64,000 nucleotides of DNA from Dyella silvae (GTDB taxonomy: Bacteria; Pseudomonadota; Gammaproteobacteria; Xanthomonadales; Rhodanobacteraceae): NCBI RefSeq assembly GCF_026421305.1, contig NZ_JAPJBQ010000009.1:62001-126000 (forward strand), in the 5' to 3' direction. Positions within the stretch are counted from its first letter, which is position 1. Each line of letters opens with the position of its first letter. The notes beneath the pieces were generated by a model. The model did no database searches and was not told the DNA's origin. It worked only from the letters and a program-made list of their open reading frames with translations. The position numbers were made by a program, and so were the translations under genes. Positions 28,198-37,390 of this stretch are shown in pieces.

Positions 28198-28830
28198 ATG
28201 GCCAAGCTCTATTTCTATTACTCGGCAATGAATGCCGGCAAGACCACCACGCTCCTGCAGAGCGCCTACAACTATCACGAGCGTGGCATGCGCACGCTCA
28301 TCCTGACGCCTGCGCTGGACAACCGGTTTGGCGAGGGCGTGGTGGCTTCGCGTATCGGCTTGAAAGCCAACGCTCGCCGCTTCGGCACGGAAGAAGATCT
28401 GTTCGCCCTCGTGCAGGCCGATATGGCCGAGCGCGGCCCGCTGCATTGCGTGTTCGCGGACGAGGCGCAGTTCCTCAGCAAGGCGCAGGTGTGGCAGCTC
28501 AGCGACGTGGTCGACAAGCTCAACATCCCGGTGTTGGCCTATGGTCTGCGTACCGACTTCCGTGGCGAACTGTTCGAGGGCAGCCGCTACCTGCTGGCCT
28601 GGGCCGACAATCTGGAAGAGATCAAGACCATCTGCCACACCGGCCGCAAGGCCACTATGGTGGTGCGTGTGGATGAACAGGGCCGTGCGGTGACCGAAGG
28701 TCCCCAGGTTGAGATTGGTGGCAACGACCGCTATGTCTCCGTGAGTCGCGCCGAGTTCAAGAACATTACGGAAGGACACGGCAGGATTGAACTGCAGCAG
28801 CCGGTGCTGCCGCTTGGCGAAGGGCACTGA
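28198..28830 (+). CDS. tdk: Thymidine kinase (type II)
   Basis: 210 residues. Phosphorylates thymidine with ATP in the pyrimidine salvage path. P-loop [13 protein letters not shown] near 8-20, Mg-binding DEAQ near 88, and lasso/thymidine-binding segments [14 protein letters not shown] and [12 protein letters not shown] as in E. coli. The structural zinc site seems lost: E. coli has CxC and CxxH clusters, whereas here the corresponding segments read CHTGRK and SRAEF, leaving only one Cys. Gene neighbours (Sel1 protein before, unknown protein after) do not hint at more. The enzyme is probably still active, as relatives without zinc exist to my recollection. Confidence 0.95.
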   Translation: MAKLYFYYSAMNAGKTTTLLQSAYNYHERGMRTLILTPALDNRFGEGVVASRIGLKANARRFGTEEDLFALVQADMAERGPLHCVFADEAQFLSKAQVWQLSDVVDKLNIPVLAYGLRTDFRGELFEGSRYLLAWADNLEEIKTICHTGRKATMVVRVDEQGRAVTEGPQVEIGGNDRYVSVSRAEFKNITEGHGRIELQQPVLPLGEGH

Positions 28831-28858
28831 GGCCCCTCCCATTCACCAGAGGAAAGGT

Positions 28859-29617
28859 ATGTCGAAGATCCAGTTTCCCGCCTGGCAACGCCCGCACTGG
28901 CAGGCAAGCAACGAGGAAGTGCTGCTGCAGTTCTACGTGTTCGGCAAGTTCCAGCCGGGACGCGCGCCCTCCATCGATTACGGCAGCGAAGGCCTGCCTG
29001 ATGGTGTGGAACTGAGCAGCCACAACCATACGCAGTTGCGTCAGTGGGAAGGCTATCCGCTCAAGGGCAGCGTCGGGCGCATGTTCAAGGAAGACGCTCC
29101 GGAGGCTTACCGGCAGGCCCTGGATGCGCCGGAGGTGCTGGTTATTCGTGGCCGCATTCCCGATAGCGCGGATACGGGCTACTTGCGCGACACGCTGGGC
29201 GTGATCGCCGCGCTGCTCGACGTGGGTGGCGTGGCCGTTCTCGATCCGCAGACGCTCAATCTTTATGACGCCGATACCTGGCGCCGCCAGTTCCTGGTGC
29301 GCGACGGTGCGCCCATCCGCAACCATCTGCTGATTCTGCGTGACGCGGAGAATGAGGATGGCCATTACTGGATCCACACGCGCGGCATGCGCAAGTTTGG
29401 GCGTCCTGACATCAGCATCCGCAACGTGCCTGAGGCCGACAGCAATCGGGCTGGTGCGTTGTGCGAGCGACTGGTGGAGCTGGAGGCGCTCGGCGCGCGC
29501 TTCGAGGAAGGGCAGGCGCTGGATGCCGATGGCATGACGTTTGTGGCCACGTTGGGTGGCGGGCTGGAAGATCCGGATTTCAACAATACGTTTGTGGAGT
29601 TCCGCTGGCCGGAGTGA
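28859..29617 (+). CDS. Conserved hypothetical protein
   Basis: 252 residues starting at ATG 28859, preceded by AGGAAAGG; a frame starting earlier overlaps tdk. No signal peptide or membrane segment. It contains mixed alpha/beta sequence with several acidic Asp/Glu-Asn-Asp turns (RDAENEDGHYWIHTRGM near 160-175). I do not recognise the family; it gives the impression of a soluble cytoplasmic protein. It starts 28 bases after tdk, so co-transcription is likely. Repeat copy 2 starts 11 bases downstream. Confidence 0.7.
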   Translation: MSKIQFPAWQRPHWQASNEEVLLQFYVFGKFQPGRAPSIDYGSEGLPDGVELSSHNHTQLRQWEGYPLKGSVGRMFKEDAPEAYRQALDAPEVLVIRGRIPDSADTGYLRDTLGVIAALLDVGGVAVLDPQTLNLYDADTWRRQFLVRDGAPIRNHLLILRDAENEDGHYWIHTRGMRKFGRPDISIRNVPEADSNRAGALCERLVELEALGARFEEGQALDADGMTFVATLGGGLEDPDFNNTFVEFRWPE

Positions 29618-29628
29618 CACGCTCTTCA

Positions 29629-30120
29629 CTCCCTCTCCCCTCCGGGGAGAGGGTTGGGGTGAGGGGCGGGTGCTCGCCTCACGCTTTCATCTTTGCCGTC
29701 ACCCCGGCGCAGGCCGGGGTCCAGAGCCTCGGTGTTTGGTTTTGGCGATACGGCGATCTGGCTCGCCTGCCGCGGGATTCCGACCTCCTGCCGGAGGCCG
29801 GGTCACTTTCTCTTGCTTGCCCAAGAGAAAGTAACCAAAGAGAAGGGCACCCCCGCTTGGCGCTGGCCGGTGAAGCCGGCCAGTCCGTGAGGGGCGGCCG
29901 GGCTTTTCGACAGGGCATCCTGCCCTGACGAAAAGGGATCGGCATTCATGCCGATCCCCCTGCGGGCCTGATCGTCCACCCCTCACCGCCGCACAGGGGG
30001 CCCGAAGGTCAAAAGCTCAGAGCGCACGGCTCGTGCAGCAGAGCTGCACATCGCATCACGGGTCTCGATGGGGTTCATAAGGAGCCTGCTCGTCTGTAGG
30101 AGCGCACCCTGTGCGCGACC
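29629..30120. repeat. Modular intergenic repeat, copy 2 (about 490 bp)
   Basis: Same opening unit as copy 1 at 29629, then the ACTTTCTCTT hairpin box (29805-29814/29823-29832) and a hairpin with CTTTTCG arms (29903-29935). Next comes the hairpin 29935-29945/29948-29958, whose arms differ from those of copies 1 and 3 yet remain complementary. A REP half-element (30096-30120) closes it. It fills the space between the convergent hypothetical gene and mutM. The frames open here are repeat translations. Confidence 0.85.
30096..30120. repeat. REP-like half element
   Basis: GTAGGAGCGCACC followed by CTGTGCGCGACC: same as the left arm of the REP pair at 37858-37935. Located 4 bases downstream of the mutM stop codon. 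Confidence 0.7.
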
Positions 30121-30124
30121 CCAA

Positions 30125-30952
30125 CTACTTCTGACACCTCGCGCACCAGAACGTCGACCGCTGCCCAAGCACCACTTGGCGAATGGGTGCGCCACAGACA
30201 CGACACGGCTCACCCTCGCGCCCGTACACCTGCAATTCGCGAAAGAAGTAACCAGGCGCACCATCTGGCTTGATGAAGTCGCGCAACGTGGTGCCGCCGC
30301 GTTCAATCGCCCACGCGAGAATGCGCTTAACTTCACCCGCCAGGCGTGCATAACGCGCCCGTGATACCTCGCCTGCGGGTCGGCGAGGATCAATGCCCGC
30401 CGCAAACAATGCTTCACTGGCGTAGATGTTGCCCACGCCCACCACCACGGCGTTGTCCATCAGGAATAACTTCACGGCTGCCGTGCGTCCACGCGACATG
30501 CGCCACAACAGGTCGCCGTCAAAATCATCGGTAAGCGGTTCCGGACCCAGCGCAGCCAACAGCTCGTGCGTTTCACCGGGCGGCTGCCATAGCAGGCAGC
30601 CGAAACGTCGGGCGTCAGTGAAGCGAAGTATGCGCGGGCCTTCGGTGGCCGTGGCTTCCAGCGCGATATCCACGTGATCGTGCTTGCCCACCAGCGCATC
30701 GGGTGGCAGTACACGCAGCACGCCAGTCATGCCCAGGTGCAGCAGTGGGCTGCCCACCGGTGTATGCAGCAACAGATACTTCGCGCGGCGCTCCACTGCT
30801 TCGATGCGCTGACCGGGCAACAGCTCGCTGATCTCCGGCGGAATCGGCCAGCGCAGATCGGGGCGACGCAGCACCACGCCGGTGACGCGCCGGCCGATCA
30901 GGTGTGGGGCGATGCCACGGCGAGTGGTTTCGACTTCGGGAAGTTCAGGCAC
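30125..30952 (-). CDS. mutM: Formamidopyrimidine-DNA glycosylase MutM (Fpg)
   Basis: 275 residues. Bifunctional glycosylase/lyase that removes 8-oxoguanine and other oxidised purines. The N-terminal catalytic Pro ([13 protein letters not shown]) is intact and followed by the conserved Glu. The helix-two-turn-helix region (NIYASEALF) is present. C-terminal zinc finger CRVC...CARC spans about 248-271 (CxxC-x16-CxxC). Length and order are canonical. Transcribed singly, convergent with the preceding hypothetical gene across repeat copy 2. Confidence 0.97.
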   Translation of the reverse strand: MPELPEVETTRRGIAPHLIGRRVTGVVLRRPDLRWPIPPEISELLPGQRIEAVERRAKYLLLHTPVGSPLLHLGMTGVLRVLPPDALVGKHDHVDIALEATATEGPRILRFTDARRFGCLLWQPPGETHELLAALGPEPLTDDFDGDLLWRMSRGRTAAVKLFLMDNAVVVGVGNIYASEALFAAGIDPRRPAGEVSRARYARLAGEVKRILAWAIERGGTTLRDFIKPDGAPGYFFRELQVYGREGEPCRVCGAPIRQVVLGQRSTFWCARCQK

Positions 30953-31042
30953 TGCAGGTCTCGGTTGAAAAGCACGGAGAAGTATCGGCGCGACTGCAAC
31001 GCAACGCCAATGCCTCGATCGGCCGTTGTCGCAACGATCACT

Positions 31043-32452
31043 TTAGCTCCAGTCATTGTGAAAACTGCCCGGCTTGTCCACGCGCTCGAATGTGTGCGCA
31101 CCAAAATAATCGCGCTGCGCCTGCAGCAGGTTCGCCGGAAGATGCTCCGCGCGATAGCCATCGTAGTAGGCAATGGCAGACGAGAAGCACGGTACCGGTA
31201 CGCCAGCGTTTACTGCAGCGCTAACCACTTCGCGCAGCGCACTCTGATACTGCGTAGCGATATCGCGGAAATACGGATCAAGCAGCAGGTTCTTCAATTG
31301 CTGATCGCGCGCATAGGCATCGGTGATCTTTTGCAGGAACCGGGCGCGGATGATGCAACCAGCGCGGAAGATGCGTGCGATGGTGCCGTAGGGAAGGTCC
31401 CACTGATATTCATCGGAAGCGGCGCGCAATTGCGCGAATCCCTGGGCATACGACACGATCTTGCTGAAGTACAACGCGCGGCGCACGGCTTCAATGAAGC
31501 TCTTGCGATCACCGCTGAAGTGGGCAGGACCCGGGCCGGGGAGTACCTTGCTGGCGGCCACACGCTCGTCTTTCAGCGCGGAAAGCAGTCGCGCAAACAC
31601 CGACTCGGTGATCAACGGCAGCGGTACGCCGAGATCCAGTGCGCTCTGACTGGTCCATTTGCCGGTGCCTTTCTGCGCCGCGCGGTCGAGGATGATATCG
31701 ACCATGGCTTTGCGCGTTTCAGGGTCTTTCTTGGTGAAGATGTCGGCGGTGATGCTGATCAGGTAACTGTCCAGCTCACCCTTGTTCCAATCCGCGTAAA
31801 CCTCGGCCAGCTCATCGTTGGTTAGGCCAAGCACCTGGTGAAGTACCGAATAACTTTCGGCGATCAACTGCATGTCGCCGTACTCGATGCCGTTGTGGAC
31901 CATCTTCACGTAATGGCCCGCACCGTTAGGGCCCATATACGCCACGCAAGGCTCACCATCAGGCGCGCGCGCCGCAATTTCGGTGAGGATGGGCGCGACC
32001 AGGTCATAAGCCTCGCGCGGTCCACCTGGCATGATCGACGGGCCATGCAGCGCACCCTCTTCGCCGCCCGACACGCCGGTGCCGATGAAGTGCAGTCCCG
32101 CCGCGCTCATTTCGCTTTCGCGGCGCATGGTGTCTTTGAAGAAGGTGTTACCGCCATCGATGACGATGTCGCCCTTGTCGAGCAGCGGCTTGAGTTGCGC
32201 CAGTGTGGCGTCGGTGGGCTCGCCCGCCTTTACCATCAGCAGGATGCGGCGCGGCTTTTCCAGCGAATCGACAAACTCCTGCAGCGTGTAGGTGGGTACC
32301 AGACGCTTGCCGGGATTCTCAGCGATGACCTCGTCGGTGCGTTCGCGATGCCGGTTGTAGATAGACACGGCGTGGCCGCGACTCTCGATGTTCAGGGCCA
32401 GGTTGCTGCCCATCACTGCCATGCCTACTACGCCGATCGCCTGCTTCGTCAT
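31043..32452 (-). CDS. gnd: 6-phosphogluconate dehydrogenase, decarboxylating
   Basis: 469 residues from the ATG at 32452 ([15 protein letters not shown]), preceded by GGAG; an open frame to 32506 has no support. It converts 6-phosphogluconate to ribulose-5-phosphate, CO2 and NADPH in the pentose phosphate pathway. NADP-binding Rossmann motif [11 protein letters not shown] near 7-17, substrate-binding [21 protein letters not shown], catalytic Lys/His region [20 protein letters not shown]. The length equals the enteric enzyme. It is separated by 74 bases from the small DUF4340-like gene upstream on the same strand. Confidence 0.97.
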   Translation of the reverse strand: MTKQAIGVVGMAVMGSNLALNIESRGHAVSIYNRHRERTDEVIAENPGKRLVPTYTLQEFVDSLEKPRRILLMVKAGEPTDATLAQLKPLLDKGDIVIDGGNTFFKDTMRRESEMSAAGLHFIGTGVSGGEEGALHGPSIMPGGPREAYDLVAPILTEIAARAPDGEPCVAYMGPNGAGHYVKMVHNGIEYGDMQLIAESYSVLHQVLGLTNDELAEVYADWNKGELDSYLISITADIFTKKDPETRKAMVDIILDRAAQKGTGKWTSQSALDLGVPLPLITESVFARLLSALKDERVAASKVLPGPGPAHFSGDRKSFIEAVRRALYFSKIVSYAQGFAQLRAASDEYQWDLPYGTIARIFRAGCIIRARFLQKITDAYARDQQLKNLLLDPYFRDIATQYQSALREVVSAAVNAGVPVPCFSSAIAYYDGYRAEHLPANLLQAQRDYFGAHTFERVDKPGSFHNDWS

Positions 32453-32526
32453 CTCGTCGCTCCGCACTGGGAATAGCTCAGATATGGGGAAAGGCTTGCC
32501 GGGCACAAGTGCGCGCTTGGGCGCGG

Positions 32527-33018
32527 CTAGCGGGCTTGCGTTACAGCGCCGGTGGCGGGGCGGGGCGTGTAACGCACCGAAATCAGCGCCACGCGATCGC
32601 CCACCCGCACATAGCGCTGCGGTCCGGTGACGGACGTTTCGCCAAATGCGAGGGCCTGACCATTCAGCGTCAGCAGAGCCACCGGAGGCTCCAAGCCGAT
32701 CTTCGCGGGGTCGAAATCGCTGGCGGGGCGCCAGCTCAGGACGTCGGCCGCGGCCGTATCGGCCAGTTCGCCCAGGCGGCCATCATCGGCGCGCGACGGC
32801 GTGCCGTCGGTGCGCCACCAGTGGTCGTCGCGTTTGGCGTAGTGCTCGATGGCGCCGGTGCCGATGCCCAGTTCGATATGGGTGATCGAGCCGGGCGCCA
32901 GCGACAGCAGCGTACCGGGTTCCGCCTCGGCATCACGGCGCCACTGCCAGGCAGCGGCCGCGATCAGCGCCACCGCGCCTGCGGTCAGCCAAACGAGCTG
33001 GCGGGCCGGGCGCTTCAT
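32527..33018 (-). CDS. Small DUF4340-like membrane-anchored protein
   Basis: 163 residues from ATG 33018; the ATG overlaps the preceding gene's TGA (ATGA), strongly indicating translational coupling. One N-terminal hydrophobic segment ([17 protein letters not shown], about 8-24), then a beta-rich region with GSITHIELG and [22 protein letters not shown], resembling the DUF4340 repeats found beside GldG-like proteins. Much shorter than usual DUF4340 proteins. Last gene of the ABC operon and probably an accessory subunit. Confidence 0.65.
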   Translation of the reverse strand: MKRPARQLVWLTAGAVALIAAAAWQWRRDAEAEPGTLLSLAPGSITHIELGIGTGAIEHYAKRDDHWWRTDGTPSRADDGRLGELADTAAADVLSWRPASDFDPAKIGLEPPVALLTLNGQALAFGETSVTGPQRYVRVGDRVALISVRYTPRPATGAVTQAR

Positions 33019-34373
33019 GCGCGGCGTCGCCGCCATGCCATCCAGCCGCACGCCACGAGCAACAACAGGGGCAGCGCCACCAAAAAGCCGAGCGATGCCG
33101 TACTCAGCTGCGCTTGCGAGATGCGCAGCACGCGATCGGGCGCACCTTGCGAAACGGGCATATTGACCAGCACATCATCGCCAAGCAGCCAGTCGACGAT
33201 GCGGCGGCCGAGCTCGCGATTGCCACCCTCACCGAGATAGGCGTTGGAGAGAAAATCGCCATCACCGATCACCACCACGCGCTGCTCTGCCTTGTCGGGG
33301 CTGGGCGACAACCGGGACAGTGCGAAACCGAAATCCAGCGGACCCTTCAGTTCACCCGCGCTGGCGTCATAACGGATGGTGGACGCATGCGCGTTGTCGA
33401 TGGGCTTGAACTCGGTCCAGCTCTGTACGCCCGAACGCAAGAACGGTGACGCATGCCAAGCTGTCTGGGTGGCCAGAGCCAGCGCAGACACCTGCGGAAA
33501 CTGCGTGGCGAGTTTGAAGCCGTGGGTGATCGCATGCGGCGGGTAGTCGCCCAGTGCGAGCAGCCGCGGATCGTTGAGGCCGACGGCGCTGCCCTGTCCA
33601 TCGACCAGCACGCCCGGCAACACATGCAGGCCCAGCGTATCGGCGAGCGCACCAAGATGCAGATCATCATTGGCCGGTTCCGTCAGCCACAGCAGGTTGC
33701 CGCCGTTGGCCACGTAGTCGGTCAACGCTTTCACCGCGCCGTAGGGCAGGGCTTGCTGCGGACTCGCCAACACCACCAGATCCGTGTGCAGCGGCACGGC
33801 GGCGACCTGCGTAAAGTTCAGAGGCACGGCGCGAATGCCGCTCTCCTGCATCTGTTCCACGAACGTGCCGAGATCCGCATTGCCGCTGTCGGCCGGGCTG
33901 CGCTCACCGTCGCCGGACACAAAAGCGACGATGCGATCGTTGCCGCGCATGAGACGCTTGAGTGCATTGGTAAGACTGCGCTCGGTCAGCGTATCCAGGC
34001 GCTGCTCATGTCCCCGGTAATGCAGGATCAGCATGCCGTTGGTGGTGATGCCCAGTTCGCGCATCGCCGCCGGATCCTGCTGCGGATCCACGAAACGCAG
34101 GCTGATATCCGGCTTCACGCGCTGATAGCGCTGCATGAAGCTGGCGATGTTGCTGCGTATGTCGTCCTGCGGATTGGCGTAGCTGACGATGTCCACCGGG
34201 CCATTGAGCGTCTTCAGCACGGCCCGGCTCTCGGTCGAAAGCGTGGCGCGGCCGCCGTAAGTCCAGTCGGCTACAAGATCAAAACGTGCCGTGAGATAGC
34301 CGATGGCGCCGGCACACGCCAGCAGCAGCAGCGCAAACAGCCAGCCGTTGAGTCGTCGGAACAAGCGCGTCAT
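33015..34373 (-). CDS. GldG-like ABC transporter auxiliary protein
   Basis: 452 residues from ATG 34373, whose ATGA overlaps the permease stop. N-terminal membrane helix (about 10-30). A large extracytoplasmic domain of the GldG/ABC_transp_aux type (YANPQDDIRSNIASFMQRYQ; RIVAFVSGDGERSP; VVLASPQQALPYGAV) follows, with a second transmembrane helix near the C-terminus (LGFLVALPLLLLVACGWMAW) and a basic tail. Family proteins work with an ATPase and permease; in Bacteroidetes the GldA-F-G complex supports gliding, whereas here the role is unknown. Confidence 0.8.
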   Translation of the reverse strand: MTRLFRRLNGWLFALLLLACAGAIGYLTARFDLVADWTYGGRATLSTESRAVLKTLNGPVDIVSYANPQDDIRSNIASFMQRYQRVKPDISLRFVDPQQDPAAMRELGITTNGMLILHYRGHEQRLDTLTERSLTNALKRLMRGNDRIVAFVSGDGERSPADSGNADLGTFVEQMQESGIRAVPLNFTQVAAVPLHTDLVVLASPQQALPYGAVKALTDYVANGGNLLWLTEPANDDLHLGALADTLGLHVLPGVLVDGQGSAVGLNDPRLLALGDYPPHAITHGFKLATQFPQVSALALATQTAWHASPFLRSGVQSWTEFKPIDNAHASTIRYDASAGELKGPLDFGFALSRLSPSPDKAEQRVVVIGDGDFLSNAYLGEGGNRELGRRIVDWLLGDDVLVNMPVSQGAPDRVLRISQAQLSTASLGFLVALPLLLLVACGWMAWRRRRA

Positions 34374-35167
34374 CAGCCACGCTCCCGTTCGGCGCCGAGG
34401 CGCTGTGTGGCCAATGCCAGCGAAGCCACGATGACCAGCAGAAACCACACGACGTCAGCGCTGGAGACCAGTCCGCGCACGAAGGTATCCAGGTGCGTGT
34501 TCATCGACAGCCAGTTGATAAAGCCATTGTTGACGCCAGCCATGAGGGCGCCCACGTTGAGGCTGACCAGGGCCAGGCCCAGCATCAGACTGGCTGCAGC
34601 GGCAATCGCCGGGTGGGATGCGTAAGCCGAACAAGCCACGCCGATCGCGGCCAGCGCCGCCAGCATCAGCAGTAAGCCCAGCGACGCGCTGGCGAGCTTG
34701 CCCCAGTCGAGGGAGATGCCATGCGCCAGACTCAGCGGCATGGCCAGTGTCAGCGCCAGCCATAGCACCAGCCAGACCAGCAGCGCGAAAAACTTGCCGA
34801 GCACAATGCGCGACGCCGGCTGCCCCATGCCGAACCACAACGGCAGCGTGCCGTTGCTGCGTTCACCGGCCAGCGTGGACATGGTCAACAGGGGCACCAC
34901 GATCAGCGCCAGTTCCGCCAGGCCGAACGGCAGCATGGGCAGAATGCCGCTGGTGAGGATGCTGCTGAGCATCGGTACGCCCACCACATCGGTGTAACCC
35001 GGGCCGGCGGGTTTGGCGGCCCAGGCAATCTGATGGCTCAGAAAGGTTTGCAGCAGCAACATGAAGCGCCCGGCCAGCTGTGCCAGGGTCAACGCGGCAA
35101 GCACCCATGCGAGCGGGCGGACCAACAATCGGCGCAGCTCCAGCCGCGTCACGGCAAGCACGCTCAT
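34373..35167 (-). CDS. ABC-2 type permease (GldF-like)
   Basis: 264 residues from ATG 35167; the start ATGA overlaps the ATPase stop. Six hydrophobic segments; the second region (VPMLSSILTSGILPMLPFGLAELALIVVPLL) and TLAGERSNGTLPLW match the ABC-2 permease signature between helices 2 and 3. Partner of the upstream ATPase. Open sequence before 35167 is in the ATPase gene. The substrate is unknown. Confidence 0.85.
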   Translation of the reverse strand: MSVLAVTRLELRRLLVRPLAWVLAALTLAQLAGRFMLLLQTFLSHQIAWAAKPAGPGYTDVVGVPMLSSILTSGILPMLPFGLAELALIVVPLLTMSTLAGERSNGTLPLWFGMGQPASRIVLGKFFALLVWLVLWLALTLAMPLSLAHGISLDWGKLASASLGLLLMLAALAAIGVACSAYASHPAIAAAASLMLGLALVSLNVGALMAGVNNGFINWLSMNTHLDTFVRGLVSSADVVWFLLVIVASLALATQRLGAERERG

Positions 35168-35919
35168 GCAGCCTGCATCCTGTGATTGCTCCCGTTGCCG
35201 CGCATGGCAATGTCGAAGAAGGTTTGTTCCAGCATCTTGTGATCGTCGTCGGTGATAGGCGCGTCGTACCGCAACTGCCCCTCGTGCAGGATCGCCACGC
35301 GATCGCACGCCGCCGTGACTTCGGCCAGCAAGTGCGTGGAAAGGATGACCGTGGTCCCAGCGGCGGCTTCCTCGCGAATCACGGCGCGCAAAGACGCCAC
35401 CTGCACCGGATCGAGTGCGTTGGCCGGCTCATCCAGCACCAGCAGCGAAGGCCGGTGCAGCAGCGCGCAGGCCAGGCCCAGGCGCTGCCGTTGGCCTTGC
35501 GACAGCACGGCGGCCAGCCGGCGCAGCAGCGGACCAAGTTCCAGGCGCTCGATGATGGCTTCACGCGCCTGCGCCAGCGCCGTGCCGCGCAAGCCGCGCA
35601 GACGGCCATGGGCGTCCAGATGCTCGCTTACCGTCAGTTCTTGCCACAGCGGGGCACGTTCCGGCAGCCAGCCGATAGCGCGCTGGGCCAGCTCCGGGTG
35701 CTCGATGAAGTCCTTGCCGTTCAGCGTGATAGCGCCGCTATCGGGGATCAGGGCGCCTGCGATCATGGCCAGCGTAGTGGACTTGCCAGCGCCGTTGACC
35801 CCCAGCAAACCCAGTACCTGTCCCGCGTCCAGCTGTAGGCTGAGATCGGCCACGGCAGGGCGGCCGGCCCGATGTCGGGTGATGTGATCCAGTTGCAATA
35901 CGGGCGTAGGCGCAGTCAT
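35164..35919 (-). CDS. ABC transporter ATP-binding protein (GldA-like)
   Basis: 251 residues. Walker A GVNGAGKSTT near 40-49, Q-loop, signature LSQGQRQRL near 139, Walker B LLVLDEPANALDP near 160 and H-loop STHLLAEV near 194, all intact. First gene of an operon with three ATGA overlaps (35164/35167, 34373, 33015/33018). It should energise the permease and the GldG-like subunit. The 177 bases between this start and the desaturase start hold divergent promoters. Confidence 0.93.
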   Translation of the reverse strand: MTAPTPVLQLDHITRHRAGRPAVADLSLQLDAGQVLGLLGVNGAGKSTTLAMIAGALIPDSGAITLNGKDFIEHPELAQRAIGWLPERAPLWQELTVSEHLDAHGRLRGLRGTALAQAREAIIERLELGPLLRRLAAVLSQGQRQRLGLACALLHRPSLLVLDEPANALDPVQVASLRAVIREEAAAGTTVILSTHLLAEVTAACDRVAILHEGQLRYDAPITDDDHKMLEQTFFDIAMRGNGSNHRMQAA

Positions 35920-36096
35920 TGCATGATTGTCACGGTGCCCCCACGTTCACACAACTGGGTGAGGGCGCTTGTGCGGGGCACAGCACATTAACTTTGTCAC
36001 GCTGAAGAGGTGCGACAATCTTTGTTGCGGTCCATGCTGGCGGGTACGGAAACCCCTCGTTTAGACTGAATTTTCATATACCTGGGTGTTTCCCCG

Positions 36097-37290
36097 ATGC
36101 TTGATGCAGTCCTCAACTTCTTGTCCAACGGCCTCACGCACGCCAGTTGGCTGAGCATGGTCATTTATATGCTGGTGATGACCCAGCTCACCATCTTCAC
36201 GGTGACGCTGTACCTGCACCGCTGCCAGACCCACCGTGGCGTGGATCTGCATTGGTCCATCTCGCATTTCTTCCGCTTCTGGGGCTGGCTCACCACCGGC
36301 ATGGTCACCAAGGAGTGGGTCGCGGTGCATCGTAAGCACCACGCCAAGGTCGAGACCGAGGAAGATCCGCACAGCCCGCAGATCTACGGCATCAAGAAGG
36401 TGTTCTGGGATGGCGTGTCGCTGTACCGCGACGCCAGCGAAGTGAAGGAAGACCTCGAGAAGTACGGCCGCGGTACGCCGGACGACTTCATCGAGCGCAA
36501 GCTTTACTCCGCGCATCCGTACTGGGGCCCGGCGTTGATGCTCATCATCAACCTCGCTCTGTTCGGTGTGATCGGTGCAGCCCTGTGGGCCTTGCAGATG
36601 ATCTGGATCCCGTTCTGGGCGGCTGGCTTCGTCAACGGCATCGGCCACTGGTGGGGCTACCGCAACTTTGAAAGCGCCGACACCGCGACCAACCTGATCC
36701 CGTGGGGTTTCTGGATCGGCGGCGAAGAGCTGCACAACAACCACCACGCTTTCCCGAGCTCGGCCAAGTTCGCCCTGCGCAAGTGGGAGTTCGATATCGG
36801 CTGGGCTGCCATCTGCGTCCTGCGCGCAGTCGGCCTGGCCAAGGTGCTGCGCGTGGCGCCGACGCTGGACGTTCGCCCGAACGTGCACCTGCCCGATGCC
36901 GAAACGCTGAAGGGTGTGCTCACCCATCGTTTTGCCGCGATGACTGACTACTACCGCAACGTGATCATGCCGACCCTGCGCGACGAAGCGCAGCACGCCG
37001 GCGAGAACATCAAGTCGGTACCGCGCCGCATGCGCCGCGCATTGGCTGATGGTGGCCGTTGGCTGGACAACGAAGGCCGTGACCGCATGCAGGCTGTACT
37101 GGCCAAGCGTCCGACCCTCAACACCGTGTGCGATTTCCGCAATCGCCTTGCTGCCCTGATGGAGCAGCGCGGTGCCGATCAGGCGCTGAAGGGTTTGCAG
37201 CAGTGGATCGCTGAAGCCGAGCAGAGTGGCATTCGTGCGCTGCAGGAGTTTGCTGGTCGCCTGAAGAGTTACTCGGTCGCCAGCGCCTGA
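36097..37290 (+). CDS. Membrane fatty-acid (acyl-CoA-type) desaturase
   Basis: 397 residues. Delta-9-type desaturase that would introduce a double bond into acyl chains and adjust membrane fluidity. All three histidine boxes are present: HRCQTH near 41, HRKHH near 82 and HNNHH near 212. Four hydrophobic segments surround them. The C-terminal 130 residues are helical and hydrophilic, as in the bacterial homologues of this length. Divergent from the ABC operon and followed by a strong terminator. Electron donors are not encoded nearby. Confidence 0.93.
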   Translation: MLDAVLNFLSNGLTHASWLSMVIYMLVMTQLTIFTVTLYLHRCQTHRGVDLHWSISHFFRFWGWLTTGMVTKEWVAVHRKHHAKVETEEDPHSPQIYGIKKVFWDGVSLYRDASEVKEDLEKYGRGTPDDFIERKLYSAHPYWGPALMLIINLALFGVIGAALWALQMIWIPFWAAGFVNGIGHWWGYRNFESADTATNLIPWGFWIGGEELHNNHHAFPSSAKFALRKWEFDIGWAAICVLRAVGLAKVLRVAPTLDVRPNVHLPDAETLKGVLTHRFAAMTDYYRNVIMPTLRDEAQHAGENIKSVPRRMRRALADGGRWLDNEGRDRMQAVLAKRPTLNTVCDFRNRLAALMEQRGADQALKGLQQWIAEAEQSGIRALQEFAGRLKSYSVASA

Positions 37291-37311
37291 TTGGCGCAAT
37301 GAGCTGAAACG

Positions 37312-37339
37312 AAAAGCCCGCCGCAAGGCGGGCTTTTTT
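37312..37339 (+). terminator. Rho-independent terminator of the desaturase gene
   Basis: An 8-bp stem AGCCCGCC/GGCGGGCT (37315-37322/37327-37334) with GCAA tetraloop and six T. It lies 22 bases after the stop. Confidence 0.93.
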
Positions 37340-37390
37340 GTTGTGGGTGGCTGGTCGGGGCTGGCATGCGTGCGAGGCGCTGCGCTCTTA

